Shown: in pieces, positions 9,090 to 17,107 of the stretch
How the letters are laid out: each line of letters begins with the position of its first letter
How positions within the stretch are numbered: the stretch's first letter is position 1
The notes under the pieces: generated by a model
Told to the model about the DNA's origin: nothing
Databases searched by the model: none
Seen by the model: only the letters and a program-made list of their open reading frames with translations
Source: Calditrichaceae bacterium
GTDB lineage: Bacteria > Calditrichota > Calditrichia > RBG-13-44-9 > J075
Assembly (NCBI GenBank): GCA_013360445.1
Contig: JABWBP010000091.1
Location: forward strand, 1 to 43,345
Length of the DNA stretch: 43,345 nucleotides
Reading direction: 5' to 3'
Position numbers and translations under genes: made by a program

Positions 9090-10109
9090 TCATCGTTTAA
9101 AAAATATCCGCAGCCCCTCGGTACAGTTCCGGCACATCTCGATGCTATCGCGCCGGTTTACGACCAGCTGGCGGAAACGGTGGTAATTTTCGCTGTTCCA
9201 GATTTCCTCGAAACTATGCTCCCCGATTTTGCCCAGGGGGAATTCAGCATCCTTATCAAAACAGCATGGGATCACGGTATTATCCCAGGTAATTGCGGAG
9301 CCGTACCAGATCTTCTTGCAATACCCGGAATAGGAGCCTTTTAATTGATATTTGCCGTTCACCTTTTCATAACGGCGGTATTTGGGGTTACGGGGCAGGG
9401 TTGCTTCGGCATTCTCGAAGTCATAAATCTGGGGAGATTTGAAAATTACCCGGTTAACGCCCAATTCTTTTCCGAGTTTTTTGATGTCCTCGATTTCATG
9501 CTCGTTGTGCCGCATGACGATGAACTGCAAATCCGCCCAGGGGAATTTATTGCCAAGCTGGTTGCGCGCTTCGATAAACTGGCGTATCCCGCGGATGACC
9601 CGGTGAAAATGGCCGGCCTGGCGGTACACTTTATAAGTCTCTTCGGTAGCGCCGTCCACAGAGAGGATCAAACGCCCCAATTTACTGGCGGCTAATTGCC
9701 GGGCAAAGTCGGGATTGGCCAGCCGGGTTGCGTTGGTGCTGATCACCGTAAAAATTTTCTTTTGGTAGGCATAGTCGATCATCTCCAAAATATCGGGGTT
9801 GATGAAGGATTCTCCCTGGAAATACAGCAGCAGCACCCAGGTATAATCCCCAATTTCATCGATCATGGCCTGGAATTTTTCCATCTTTAAATGCCCCTGG
9901 GGACGAACCAGGGTTTGCAAACCCACCGGGCATTGGGGGCAGCGCAGGTTGCAGATGGCGGTGGGTTCGATAATGAAAGTATAAGGCCTCCCCCAGACAT
10001 AGTACCTGCCGGTCAACCGCGAAAGGAAATAAGAAGAGAGGATCGCGGAGGCATTTTTGAATTTTTTCCGGTCCCAAAGGGGTTTTAGATAGGATATATA
10101 AGATGGCAT
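9090..10109 (-). CDS. Radical SAM protein with SPASM-type C-terminus
   Basis: The enzyme is expected to cleave S-adenosylmethionine with a 4Fe-4S cluster held by CNLRCPQC (Cys53, Cys57, Cys60). The C-terminal part has further cysteines as in SPASM domains (YCKKIWYG, VIPCCFDKD, MCRNCTEG) and a LGKIGEHSFEEIWNSE signature. LILSVDGATEETY is the usual beta-strand motif. The start is placed at the ATG at 10109 (339 residues), with GGGAG 5 bases upstream. The longer frame to 10154 would begin inside a strong terminator hairpin and lacks an RBS. Substrate is unknown: relatives modify peptides, sugars or cofactors, and no precursor peptide gene is visible next to it. The leader holds a candidate regulatory RNA (10130-10236). 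Confidence 0.88.
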   Translation of the reverse strand: MPSYISYLKPLWDRKKFKNASAILSSYFLSRLTGRYYVWGRPYTFIIEPTAICNLRCPQCPVGLQTLVRPQGHLKMEKFQAMIDEIGDYTWVLLLYFQGESFINPDILEMIDYAYQKKIFTVISTNATRLANPDFARQLAASKLGRLILSVDGATEETYKVYRQAGHFHRVIRGIRQFIEARNQLGNKFPWADLQFIVMRHNEHEIEDIKKLGKELGVNRVIFKSPQIYDFENAEATLPRNPKYRRYEKVNGKYQLKGSYSGYCKKIWYGSAITWDNTVIPCCFDKDAEFPLGKIGEHSFEEIWNSENYHRFRQLVVNRRDSIEMCRNCTEGLRIFFKR

Positions 10110-10128
10110 AATTTCTCCCGCGAGGTGT

Positions 10129-10166
10129 AAAAAAAAAGGGACATTATCTTTCATAATGTCCCTTTT
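10129..10166 (-). terminator. Strong intrinsic terminator between RNA candidate and radical SAM gene
   Basis: The stem GGGACATTAT (10138-10147) pairs with 10153-10162 around a 5-base loop, and A/T pairs extend it to 14 bp. On the minus strand it is followed by nine T (10137 to 10129). It ends only about 20 bases before the radical SAM start codon. Confidence 0.9.
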
Positions 10167-10236
10167 ACGGTGGTGAGGCCAGATTAAAATAATTTTAAAG
10201 GAGGGAGGTTTATTTTAGGAGAGAGCCTCACCACCG
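10130..10236 (-). ncRNA. Candidate small RNA or attenuator leader with anti-Shine-Dalgarno-like loop
   Basis: Seen in sequence: a promoter (10243-10271) is followed at the expected start by a 12-bp stem, CGGTGGTGAGGC (minus strand 10236-10225) pairing with 10179-10168. It closes a 45-base loop. The loop holds the pyrimidine-rich segments UCUCUCC and ACCUCCCUCCUUU and then a small palindrome, TTAAAAT-T-ATTTTAA. One base later the intrinsic terminator starts. The predicted RNA is about 106 nt. CCCUCCUUU matches 8 of 9 bases of the 16S 3'-end anti-SD (ACCUCCUUU is the general bacterial form). Two readings fit: a free small RNA pairing with RBSs, or a 5' leader that attenuates the radical SAM gene, whose GGGAG could pair with CUCCC in the loop. 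I do not recognise a known family. Confidence 0.5.
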
Positions 10237-10242
10237 AAGGCA

Positions 10243-10271
10243 AATATAAAAGACCGATCTATTCAAATCAA
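10243..10271 (-). promoter_or_regulatory. Promoter for the RNA candidate
   Basis: On the minus strand TTGATT (10271-10266) and TATATT (10248-10243) are separated by exactly 17 bases. Transcription would start near 10235-10236, precisely at the foot of the 12-bp stem. Confidence 0.6.
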
Positions 10272-10291
10272 GCACTAAAAAAAATCGTTTG

Positions 10292-11665
10292 CTAATCGAC
10301 GAATGGGCGGGAAGCTTTCGGATAGATGAATTGTATCTCCAGCACTTCCCACCTGTTTCCCTGTTGAATAAGGGTCGCCGCAAGAATATCCCCGGTTTTA
10401 AGGCGCGAATATACCGAAGAATTCAATTTTACATTGTCGATCTGGTCGAACAAGTGCACGTTTACCAGATCGAAGGTCCTGGCAAGCCGGTTACGCATCC
10501 GTTTCACTTCATAAAAACCGGCCATTTGCGGTATATCCGGGTCATCCCGGTATATCATTACGTCGAAAAGACTATACTCATCCAAGTAGGTATTCAGCGC
10601 CCGCACCACCCGGGGCACCTCGGTTTTTACCTGTTCGTAATACTTCAGGAAGCTGTGTTTATAATCGAGATTATAGTTGTGGGCCAGCCAGGTCACAAAC
10701 CGCGCCAGGGTCTGGAATATGCGGGAAAAGGGCGGATCCGGAACCTGGGCAGTCTTCTGAATCAGCCAGATCGACATGAACTCCAGAAAATGCTCTTCGC
10801 AAACTTCATAGATCGTGGTGATTTCCGCAGATTCGGTGAGAAATTCCCGGAACAGCTCGATATCCCGGCTAACGCAGCCGGCGTCTCGTGAATCGCATTC
10901 CGCCTCATCGATGAACCGTTGAATGGTCTCGAAAATATCTTCATACTCGGCGTCGATTCCCCCCCACTCGATATCCTCGTGGTACACTCCCTCTTCCTCA
11001 TCGCCCTCTTCCCACTCCCGCTGGGGATCGTAATCATCTTCGGATTCCAACAATCCCTCAAAGGAGTCGATGGCCGGGTCCGCGGGGCGTTGCAGCAAGG
11101 CTTTCCCTTCCTGGCGGATAAAGTTGATGATGACATCTTCGATGAAATCTGCCAGCCTGATCAGTTCCAGGTCATCTTCTTCGATTTCGATCCCTAATTC
11201 CTCGTAATAAAACTGGATCAGGGTGTCGAGAATGACGTTTTCCATTAACTCGACCCGGAAGCTTTGCTCCCGCACCAGCCCCCCGGAGAAGAAGGTTTTC
11301 AACCGCTTCTTCCGCTGGGTCATCCCGTCGCTTTCGTTTTGGTAGGCCTGGCTGCGGGTCTCAGCTTCCCAGAGATCATGGGAAGCGCGCTTGACGTAGC
11401 CTTCTTCTTCCAGAAAATATTCAAAACTGTCGCCGAGGTTGAAACAGAGGGTGCCGATATCATTGAAGGTAAGCTGAAGCGGGGAATTCTGGCGGCTGGA
11501 AGCAAAGTAGCGTTTTTCCAACTGGTTCCCAACGTGGTTGACCATCAGGTAAATAAACAAATCCAGGTTGGTCATCTCGTATATTTCTTTATCCCAGCTT
11601 TCTAAAAATTCCCTGGCAGAGATAAAAGTTTTTTGAGTTCCATCCGCCAAATTCATGCTCTCCAT
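10292..11665 (-). CDS. Unrecognised acidic cytoplasmic protein
   Basis: I do not recognise this 457-residue protein. It has no signal peptide or membrane span and looks largely helical. The N-terminal half contains LDLFIYLMVNHVGNQLEKRYF and FNDIGTLCFNLGDSFEYFLEEEGYV. The middle (about 195-245) is extremely acidic (SEDDYDPQREWEEGDEEEG). The end (SRLKTGDILAATLIQQGNRWEVLEIQFIYP) looks like a small beta-barrel or SEC-C-neighbour type tail, but this is only resemblance. Met4 is an alternative start (GGAG lies close before it); neither start has an ideal RBS. The gene lies 36 bases downstream of the ABC exporter gene on the same strand, so the pair is probably co-transcribed. No function is proposed. 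Confidence 0.75.
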   Translation of the reverse strand: MESMNLADGTQKTFISAREFLESWDKEIYEMTNLDLFIYLMVNHVGNQLEKRYFASSRQNSPLQLTFNDIGTLCFNLGDSFEYFLEEEGYVKRASHDLWEAETRSQAYQNESDGMTQRKKRLKTFFSGGLVREQSFRVELMENVILDTLIQFYYEELGIEIEEDDLELIRLADFIEDVIINFIRQEGKALLQRPADPAIDSFEGLLESEDDYDPQREWEEGDEEEGVYHEDIEWGGIDAEYEDIFETIQRFIDEAECDSRDAGCVSRDIELFREFLTESAEITTIYEVCEEHFLEFMSIWLIQKTAQVPDPPFSRIFQTLARFVTWLAHNYNLDYKHSFLKYYEQVKTEVPRVVRALNTYLDEYSLFDVMIYRDDPDIPQMAGFYEVKRMRNRLARTFDLVNVHLFDQIDNVKLNSSVYSRLKTGDILAATLIQQGNRWEVLEIQFIYPKASRPFVD

Positions 11666-11701
11666 TCTGAAACCGTTGCCAATTTAACACTCATCAAAAA
11701 A

Positions 11702-13531
11702 TCAGTCAACAAAAATTTTGGCGGCTCTTTTCCGGGGGGCCTTAATCTCCTGATCCCGGTACTGTAAACGGTACAATTTATAGTAGAAGCCGCGTTTTCT
11801 CAGCAATTCCTGGTGGGTTCCCTGCTCCCGGATAACGCCTTTGTGGATCACCACGATCTGGTCCATGTGCTGAATGGTAGAAAGCCGGTGGGCGATGACC
11901 AGGGCGGTGCGGTTGCGGAGCACCACTTCTAACGCCTGCTGAATCAGCGCTTCGGATTCGCTGTCGATGTTGGCGGTCGCTTCGTCCAACAGCAGAATAT
12001 CCGGGTCGATCACCAGCGCCCGCGCCAGGCTGAGCAGCTGCTTCTGCCCCACGGAGAGGTTGCTGCCGCGCTCCTTCACCTCATGCTGGTATCCATTGGG
12101 AAGTTTTTCGATAAATCCGGCGGCGTTGACCAGCCGGGCGGCCTCCATCACCTGCGCTTCGCTGATATCCGGCCGCCCCAGGCGAATATTCTCCAGAACG
12201 GTGCCGGAGAACAGAAAAACATCCTGCAACACAATCGCCATCCGTTCGCGGAGATTTTCGACCTCCCACTGCCGCACGTCCACCCCGTCGATCAACACCT
12301 GCCCTTCCTGCACGTCGTAAAACCGCCCGATCAGCCGGGAAATGGTGGTTTTGCCGGAACCGGTGTGACCCACCAGGGCGAAGCGTTTGCCGGGAGGAAT
12401 ATCCAGGTTGATGTTTCGCAAAACGAATTCTTCATCGTAAGCAAAAGATACCTCGCGGAACTGAATTTGGCCTTGCAGGCGCGGTTGGGTGTGGGGATTG
12501 GCCGGAGAGAGAATCTTCGCCTCCGTATCCAGCAGCTTGAAGATGCGCTCGGAAGACGCCAGCGCCCCCTGCAGAATGTTGTATTTTTCCGATAGATCGC
12601 TAATGGGACGGAAAAACATCCGGGCGTATTGAATGAAGGCGATCAGCACCCCTAAGGTCACCGTGGAATCCTGGATCAGCCACCCGCCGCGGAAAATGAT
12701 GATCGCCAACGCCGCCGCGCTGATGATTTCTACCGCGGGGTAGAAAATGGCATAGTAGAAAATGGTTTTGATGAACGCGACCGTGTGGTCCCAATTGATT
12801 TTCCTGAATTCTTCCGCATCTTTCTCTTCCCGGTTGAATAGCTGCACGATGGCCATTCCGGAGATGCGCTCCTGCAAATAGGAATTGATCCGCGCCAGAA
12901 AGAAGCGAATCTGGCCGTAGGCGCCGCGCACTTTTTTGCGGAAAAGGAAGGTCACCAGGAACAGCAGGGGGATTACTGAGAAGGTCCACAAGGCCAGTTC
13001 TAAGTGGATGGAGACCATCATGATTACGATGCCGATGATCAGGAAAATATCCCCGAACACCATCACCAGCCCCTGGGTGAACATTTCGTTCAGCGCCTCC
13101 ACGTCCGAGGTTACCCGGGTCATCAACCGCCCCACCGGGTTTTTATCGAAATATTGCTGGTGCAGGCGCTGCAAATGGGAAAAAATCTGGTTGCGCAAAT
13201 CATAAATAATTTTCTGTCCCACATACTGGGTCAGCAGAATTTGAAAATAACGGATCGCAAAACTGCCTGCCAGCACCGCAACGTAAAGGGCAATGATGTA
13301 GGTTAGCCCGCCGAAATCCCCGGGAATGATGTACTTATCCACCGCAATGCGGGTTAAATAGGGTCCCAGGGTTTCCAGGGCTACCGCCACAATGATCAAC
13401 AGCACCGCCAGCGTTACCCAAAACCAGTACGGCTTACTATAACCTAACAGCCGCCCCAACAGGCGCCGGTCATAAATTTTACCGCTGATCTTATCCTCTT
13501 CTACTGCCTTGCGAGATTGAGCTTCCGCCAT
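11702..13531 (-). CDS. ABC exporter half-transporter (MsbA/multidrug type)
   Basis: The 609-residue protein fuses a six-helix permease (residues about 30-330) to an ATPase, the layout of homo- or heterodimeric exporters of lipids, drugs or peptides in the inner membrane. The ATPase shows Walker A GHTGSGKTT (about 384-392), Q-loop VLQDVFLFSGTV, signature LSVGQ (the usual LSGGQ with Val in place of the first Gly), Walker B ILLLDEATANID and the switch histidine in AHRLSTI. All catalytic residues are present, so the protein should be active, perhaps as a homodimer because no partner half-transporter gene is adjacent. No strong RBS precedes the ATG. The substrate cannot be told; MsbA-like lipid export is one option in a double-membraned cell. 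Confidence 0.93.
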   Translation of the reverse strand: MAEAQSRKAVEEDKISGKIYDRRLLGRLLGYSKPYWFWVTLAVLLIIVAVALETLGPYLTRIAVDKYIIPGDFGGLTYIIALYVAVLAGSFAIRYFQILLTQYVGQKIIYDLRNQIFSHLQRLHQQYFDKNPVGRLMTRVTSDVEALNEMFTQGLVMVFGDIFLIIGIVIMMVSIHLELALWTFSVIPLLFLVTFLFRKKVRGAYGQIRFFLARINSYLQERISGMAIVQLFNREEKDAEEFRKINWDHTVAFIKTIFYYAIFYPAVEIISAAALAIIIFRGGWLIQDSTVTLGVLIAFIQYARMFFRPISDLSEKYNILQGALASSERIFKLLDTEAKILSPANPHTQPRLQGQIQFREVSFAYDEEFVLRNINLDIPPGKRFALVGHTGSGKTTISRLIGRFYDVQEGQVLIDGVDVRQWEVENLRERMAIVLQDVFLFSGTVLENIRLGRPDISEAQVMEAARLVNAAGFIEKLPNGYQHEVKERGSNLSVGQKQLLSLARALVIDPDILLLDEATANIDSESEALIQQALEVVLRNRTALVIAHRLSTIQHMDQIVVIHKGVIREQGTHQELLRKRGFYYKLYRLQYRDQEIKAPRKRAAKIFVD

Positions 13532-13673
13532 GTCAACATTCCGAATTTATCCGTTACACCGGGATAATCTGTCATCGAAAGGCGTCCAATATAAGCCCGC
13601 GATCCCCAAAGCGCAACCGGGGAAAGAATTATAATCGGGCAGCAAAACCGCCATTCCAAGAATGATTTTAAGT

Positions 13674-13702
13674 TTGACTTTGGCAGATCGCTTCTTTAAA
13701 TT
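13674..13702 (+). promoter_or_regulatory. Promoter of tRNA-Ala
   Basis: TTGACT (13674-13679) and TAAATT (13697-13702) are 17 bases apart; the start would be near 13709, 16 bases before the tRNA. The transcript may continue into the SRP RNA. Confidence 0.6.
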
Positions 13703-13724
13703 GGGGCGCTTTTTTGATACAGAC

Positions 13725-13797
13725 GGGGCCGTAGCTCAATTGGGAGAGCGCTGCGTTCGCAATGCAGAGGTTAGGGGTTCGATCCCCCTCGGCTCCA
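13725..13797 (+). tRNA. tRNA-Ala, anticodon CGC
   Basis: All arms fold in a 73-base cloverleaf: acceptor GGGGCCG/CGGCTCC, D-arm GCTC/GAGC, anticodon stem CTGCG/TGCAG with loop TTCGCAA (anticodon CGC at the third to fifth loop bases, reading GCG), T-arm AGGGG-TTCGATC-CCCCT, discriminator A. The acceptor carries the G3:U70 wobble pair, the identity element of alanine tRNAs, which confirms the assignment. The 3' CCA is not encoded. Confidence 0.97.
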
Positions 13798-13916
13798 CCG
13801 GATAGACAGGGTTCAAAAAATAGTTGCCCTGCCGTAGTTCCCCAGCGACAGCGTTACGATTAACGAATGATAAAAGGATTTATTGATTCGGCTGTGGATT
13901 GATCTTGTGAATGAAA

Positions 13917-14012
13917 GCCAGGTCCCACGCAATAGAATCCCGCCGAACCCCGCCAGGTCCGGAAGGAAGCAACGGTAGGTGGTCTTTCTATGTGCCGTGG
14001 GGTTACCTGGCT
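13917..14012 (+). ncRNA. ffs: Signal recognition particle RNA (bacterial small type)
   Basis: The conserved Ffh-binding hairpin is clear: CCAGGTCCGGAAGGAAGCA at 13954-13972 with GGAA tetraloop (13961-13964) and the asymmetric loop. The ends pair as GCCAGGT (13917-13923) with ACCTGGC (14005-14011), and inner helices CCCAC/GTGGG and ATAGAA/TTCTAT close the rod. A T run (14012-14017) ends the gene. A weak promoter, TTGATT (13883) with TGTGAA (13906) at 17-base spacing, fits a start at 13917. SRP RNA guides ribosomes making membrane and secreted proteins to FtsY. In Bacillus the SRP RNA gene also precedes dnaX, and the order here is the same. Confidence 0.96.
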
Positions 14013-14053
14013 TTTTTATTTCCATTAGCCGCGTCCATAAAACTGTTGATTCT

Positions 14054-15820
14054 ATGGCTTACATAGTACTGGCCAGAAAATGGCGCCCCTTGACATTCGA
14101 AGACGTGGCCGGTCAGGAACACGTGACCCGAACCTTGATGAACGCCCTGCAACAACAGCGCATGGGCCATGCGTTCATTTTTGCCGGCCCCCGGGGGGTT
14201 GGCAAAACCACCGCCGCCCGCCTGCTGGCCAAGGCGCTCAATTGCGAAACGCAGCCCGCAATCAACCCCTGCAACCAGTGCAAAAGCTGCAAAGCGGTCA
14301 CCGAAGGGCACAGTCTCGACGTTATCGAAATCGACGGGGCCAGCAACCGCGGCATCGACGAAATCCGCAACCTGCGGGAAAACATCCGCTTTTCCCCCGC
14401 CTCCTCGCGCTACAAGGTGTACATCATCGATGAAGTGCACATGCTTAGCAAGGAAGCCTTCAACGCCCTGCTGAAAACCTTAGAAGAACCGCCCGCACAC
14501 GCGGTTTTTATCTTTGCCACCACGGAAATCCACCGGGTACCCCTCACCATTCTCTCCCGCTGCCAGCGGTTCGATTTTAAGCGCATTCCCACCGCGGTCA
14601 TTGCCGACCGCTTGCAGCAAATTGCGGAGTTCGAGAAAATTCCCATCGACCGCGACGGGCTGCTGCTGATTTCCCGCAAGGCGGAGGGCAGCATGCGCGA
14701 CGCCACCAGCATTCTCGACCAACTGGCCTCCTCCAGCGCGGAAACTTTGACCGTGGAGAAGGTGCAGGAAGCGCTGGGACTGATCAATGAAGAGCTGTTT
14801 TTCGAATTCACCGACCTGATTCCCCAAAAAGAGGACGCAGCGGTGATCCGCTTTGCCCGGGCAGTTTTTGAACAGGGCCATGACCTGGTGAATTTCCTAC
14901 ACGGGCTGGAAGAGCATTTCCGAAACTTGCTGATCGCCCGCGCCACCGGCTCCACCCAGTTGCTGGAGACTTCGGATTATTTCAAAAATTTGTACCAGGA
15001 AAAAGCCCCGTTATTTGCGGAAAAAGACCTGCTGCATTACATCGATATCCTGACCCAGAACGAAGCGCTGCTCAAATACAGCGAAAATCCGCAGTTGATC
15101 CTGGAACTGCTGCTGCTCAAACTGGTTCACAAACCCCTGAGCGTGGCGCTGGAAGAGCTTCTGGAATTGCTCAAAAATTTACCCGATTCCCCGGCCCCGG
15201 CCGGCAGCATTCCCCCCGCTCCCAATCCCGGCCCCCAACCGGGCGCGCCCACGCCGCCGCCTCAACCTCCATCCTCTTCCGCCCCGGCGATGGCGCCGTT
15301 CAGGTCAGCGGGAGATTATCCCTCTTCCGTCAAAGAGCCTTCGAAAGGGCGTTTCGATTCGCTGAAAAAAAACTCCCTGCCCGCCTCCCCCGCCCCCTCC
15401 ACGGCAACGGAAACCGAAACAACCGTGGCCGCAGATGTCCCACCGGTAAACCTGGCGGATGTTTCCGGGCGCTGGAATGAGCTTATCGCTGCCATCAAAA
15501 AAGAAAAAATTGCCCTGTCGTCATTTTTGCAAGACGGCGTTCCTTACAAAGTGGAAGGCCGGATGCTGCAAATCGCCTTCGACCCCAAAACCGGTTTCCA
15601 CATGGATCACGTGCAAAAAAACGCCTCGATGATCGAGCGGGTGATGGCGCAGGAATTAGGGATGCCGCTGCGAATCAAATGTATCAAAGTGCAGTTCGAG
15701 CAGGAGGGGATTCAACGGCAGGTGCAAACTCCGGAAGAAGCTTTCGAGAGCATGAAGAACAAGGAACCGGTGCTGAAGAAGATCATTGAACTGTTCGATT
15801 GCGAGAATATGGATGAGTAA
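14054..15820 (+). CDS. dnaX: DNA polymerase III subunits gamma/tau
   Basis: This is the clamp-loader ATPase of the replisome. The start is placed at ATG 14054 (588 residues), where the family N-terminus AYIVLARKWRPLTFEDVAGQ begins; the longer frame would start inside the SRP RNA. Visible are Walker A GPRGVGKT (45-52), zinc cysteines 64, 73, 76 and 79, Walker B IIDEVH (124-129) and the SRC arginine-finger motif (168-170). Domain III follows, then a Pro-rich linker (about 385-430) and a tau-type C-terminal domain (about 475-588). An A8 run at codons 438-440 lies exactly at the linker end and could yield a shortened gamma form. dnaX is followed 21 bases later by ybaB, then recR, a widely conserved order. 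Confidence 0.97.
   Translation: MAYIVLARKWRPLTFEDVAGQEHVTRTLMNALQQQRMGHAFIFAGPRGVGKTTAARLLAKALNCETQPAINPCNQCKSCKAVTEGHSLDVIEIDGASNRGIDEIRNLRENIRFSPASSRYKVYIIDEVHMLSKEAFNALLKTLEEPPAHAVFIFATTEIHRVPLTILSRCQRFDFKRIPTAVIADRLQQIAEFEKIPIDRDGLLLISRKAEGSMRDATSILDQLASSSAETLTVEKVQEALGLINEELFFEFTDLIPQKEDAAVIRFARAVFEQGHDLVNFLHGLEEHFRNLLIARATGSTQLLETSDYFKNLYQEKAPLFAEKDLLHYIDILTQNEALLKYSENPQLILELLLLKLVHKPLSVALEELLELLKNLPDSPAPAGSIPPAPNPGPQPGAPTPPPQPPSSSAPAMAPFRSAGDYPSSVKEPSKGRFDSLKKNSLPASPAPSTATETETTVAADVPPVNLADVSGRWNELIAAIKKEKIALSSFLQDGVPYKVEGRMLQIAFDPKTGFHMDHVQKNASMIERVMAQELGMPLRIKCIKVQFEQEGIQRQVQTPEEAFESMKNKEPVLKKIIELFDCENMDE
15365..15372 (+). promoter_or_regulatory. A8 slippery tract in dnaX, possible gamma/tau switch
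   Basis: CTG AAA AAA AAC contains eight consecutive A. A one-base gain (or -1 shift) leads to TGA at 15478 and a product of about 475 residues; a one-base loss (or +1) leads to TAA at 15447 and about 464 residues. Both lengths resemble gamma proteins. Thermus uses transcriptional slippage on A9 and E. coli uses a -1 shift on A AAA AAG at the same domain border. A hairpin (15399-15428) lies 26 bases downstream, rather far for stimulating ribosomal shifting. Confidence 0.45.
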
Positions 15821-15841
15821 GGTATAAAACTGGAGGTTTCG

Positions 15842-16177
15842 ATGAAACCGAATATCAATGATTTGATGAAACAAGCGCAGCAAATGCAGGAAAAGATACA
15901 GCAGGCCCAGGATCGCCTGGCTGAGATTACCGTGGAAGGCACTGCCGGGGGCGGAATGGTTAAAGTGACCGCCAACTGCCAGAACCGGATTGTAGCGGTG
16001 GAGATCGAGCCGGAAGTATTGGCCGGAGAAGATAAAGAGATGCTCGAAGACCTGATCGTAGCCGCCGCCAACCAGGCGCTGGAGAACGCCGCCCGCCGTT
16101 CCGAGGAAGAAATGCAAAAAGCGATGGGACCCCTGTTAGGCAACCTGCCGGGCGGACTCAAGTTGCCGGGAATGTAG
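15842..16177 (+). CDS. ybaB: Nucleoid-associated protein, YbaB/EbfC family
   Basis: This 111-residue protein has the family start (INDLMKQAQQMQEKIQQAQDRLAEITVEGTAGGG), the central VKVTANCQNRIVAVEIEP strand region and the C-terminal helix DLIVAAANQALENA. GGAGG (15832-15836) precedes the ATG by 5 bases. The protein forms DNA-binding homodimers. Its place between dnaX and recR is the standard one and suggests a link with recombination repair or replication. Confidence 0.96.
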   Translation: MKPNINDLMKQAQQMQEKIQQAQDRLAEITVEGTAGGGMVKVTANCQNRIVAVEIEPEVLAGEDKEMLEDLIVAAANQALENAARRSEEEMQKAMGPLLGNLPGGLKLPGM

Positions 16178-16211
16178 GAGCAGTAGGCAGCAGACACAAT
16201 AAACAGTAGGC

Positions 16212-16245
16212 AGTAAGCAGTAGGCAAAGTTGCCTACTGCTTACT
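16212..16245. repeat. Perfect 16-bp inverted repeat between ybaB and recR
   Basis: AGTAAGCAGTAGGCAA (16212-16227) and its exact complement (16230-16245) have a 2-base spacer. The left arm belongs to a short array of the words AGTAGGC and AGTAAGC that begins at 16180. No T run follows, so it is not a classical terminator; it may protect or process the dnaX-ybaB-recR message. Confidence 0.8.
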
Positions 16246-16291
16246 AATTCAGACGCTCGCCCATCCACCTCCAAACCGTAATGAATCCAGA

Positions 16292-16885
16292 ATGAATACC
16301 CTCCCCCAGGCTCTCCAACAACTGATCGCCGCCTTTGGCCGGCTGCCGGGAATCGGGCGAAAAACCGCCACCCGCCTGGCGTTTCATATTTTGAATGAAA
16401 GCGCGCAGGACAGCGAAGAACTGGCAAAGGCCATATTGCGGGTTAAAAACGATATAAAGCTGTGTTCCCGCTGCCTTAATTTTTCGGAACAGGATATCTG
16501 CCCCATTTGCAGCGATTCCCGCCGCAACCAGAGACTTATCTGCGTGGTGGAGGACTCGCAGACCATCCTGCTCATCGAAAAGACCAACGAATTCAAGGGG
16601 CTTTACCACGTCCTGGGAGGGGTCATTTCACCGCTGGATGGAATCGGCCCGGAAGAATTGCACATCAAAGAGTTATTGAACCGTTTGGAAGGCGTGGAAG
16701 AGGTAATTCTGGCGTTAAGCCCCAGCACCGAGGGCGAGGCCACCTCGATTTATCTCTCCCGGTTAATCAAACCCCAGGGGATCAAAATTACCCGCCTGGC
16801 CCGGGGAATCCCCCTGGGCAGTTCCCTGGAATTTGTGGATGAGCTTACCCTCAGCAAGGCGCTCCAATCCCGCAGCGAGATGTAA
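16292..16885 (+). CDS. recR: Recombination mediator RecR
   Basis: The 197-residue protein has every hallmark: helix-hairpin-helix RLPGIGRKTATRLA (17-30), the Cys4 zinc finger (Cys58, 61, 70, 73 in CSRC and CPIC), the Toprim core (ICVVED, about 83-88, and GVEEVILALSPSTEGEATSIYL) and the RLARGIPLGSSLEFVDELTL end. RecR with RecF/RecO loads RecA at gaps. No clear RBS precedes the ATG; 114 bases of word-repeat DNA separate it from ybaB. Confidence 0.97.
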   Translation: MNTLPQALQQLIAAFGRLPGIGRKTATRLAFHILNESAQDSEELAKAILRVKNDIKLCSRCLNFSEQDICPICSDSRRNQRLICVVEDSQTILLIEKTNEFKGLYHVLGGVISPLDGIGPEELHIKELLNRLEGVEEVILALSPSTEGEATSIYLSRLIKPQGIKITRLARGIPLGSSLEFVDELTLSKALQSRSEM

Positions 16886-16906
16886 TTCCCGCTTGCAGAT
16901 TTAAAA

Positions 16907-17065
16907 TATTGCTGGTAACTATTCAGGCGTTTTGCCACAGAGGCCACAGAGAGCACAGAGACATAAAAAAATTCCTAATCAAATCACAAATACAGGGATA
17001 TAAGGCTCTAACAATCTTCCTCTGTGACCTCTGTGGTCTCTGTGGCTGAATAGTAACTATTGCTG
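16907..17065 (+). mobile_element. MITE copy A with 8-bp target duplication
   Basis: The element proper spans 16915-17057 (143 bp). It begins GTAACTATTCAG and ends CTGAATAGTAAC, and is flanked on both sides by TATTGCTG (16907-16914 and 17058-17065). Subterminal CCACAGAG words are repeated inward from both ends. The left end has 8 extra bases (GCGTTTTG) between TATTCAG and CCACAGAG that the right end lacks. It encodes no protein. Confidence 0.9.
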
Positions 17066-17107
17066 AATTCGGAATCGTGAATTCGGAAGGGTGAATAATT
17101 GATAAAA

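Noticed and set aside
9090-10154. Longer radical SAM start at 10154
   Set aside because: The start codon would lie in the loop of a strong terminator hairpin with no RBS; the ATG at 10109 has GGGAG upstream.
13979-14053. Upstream extension of dnaX to 13979
   Set aside because: The added 25 codons lie within the SRP RNA 3' half and its terminator; the family N-terminus begins at 14054.
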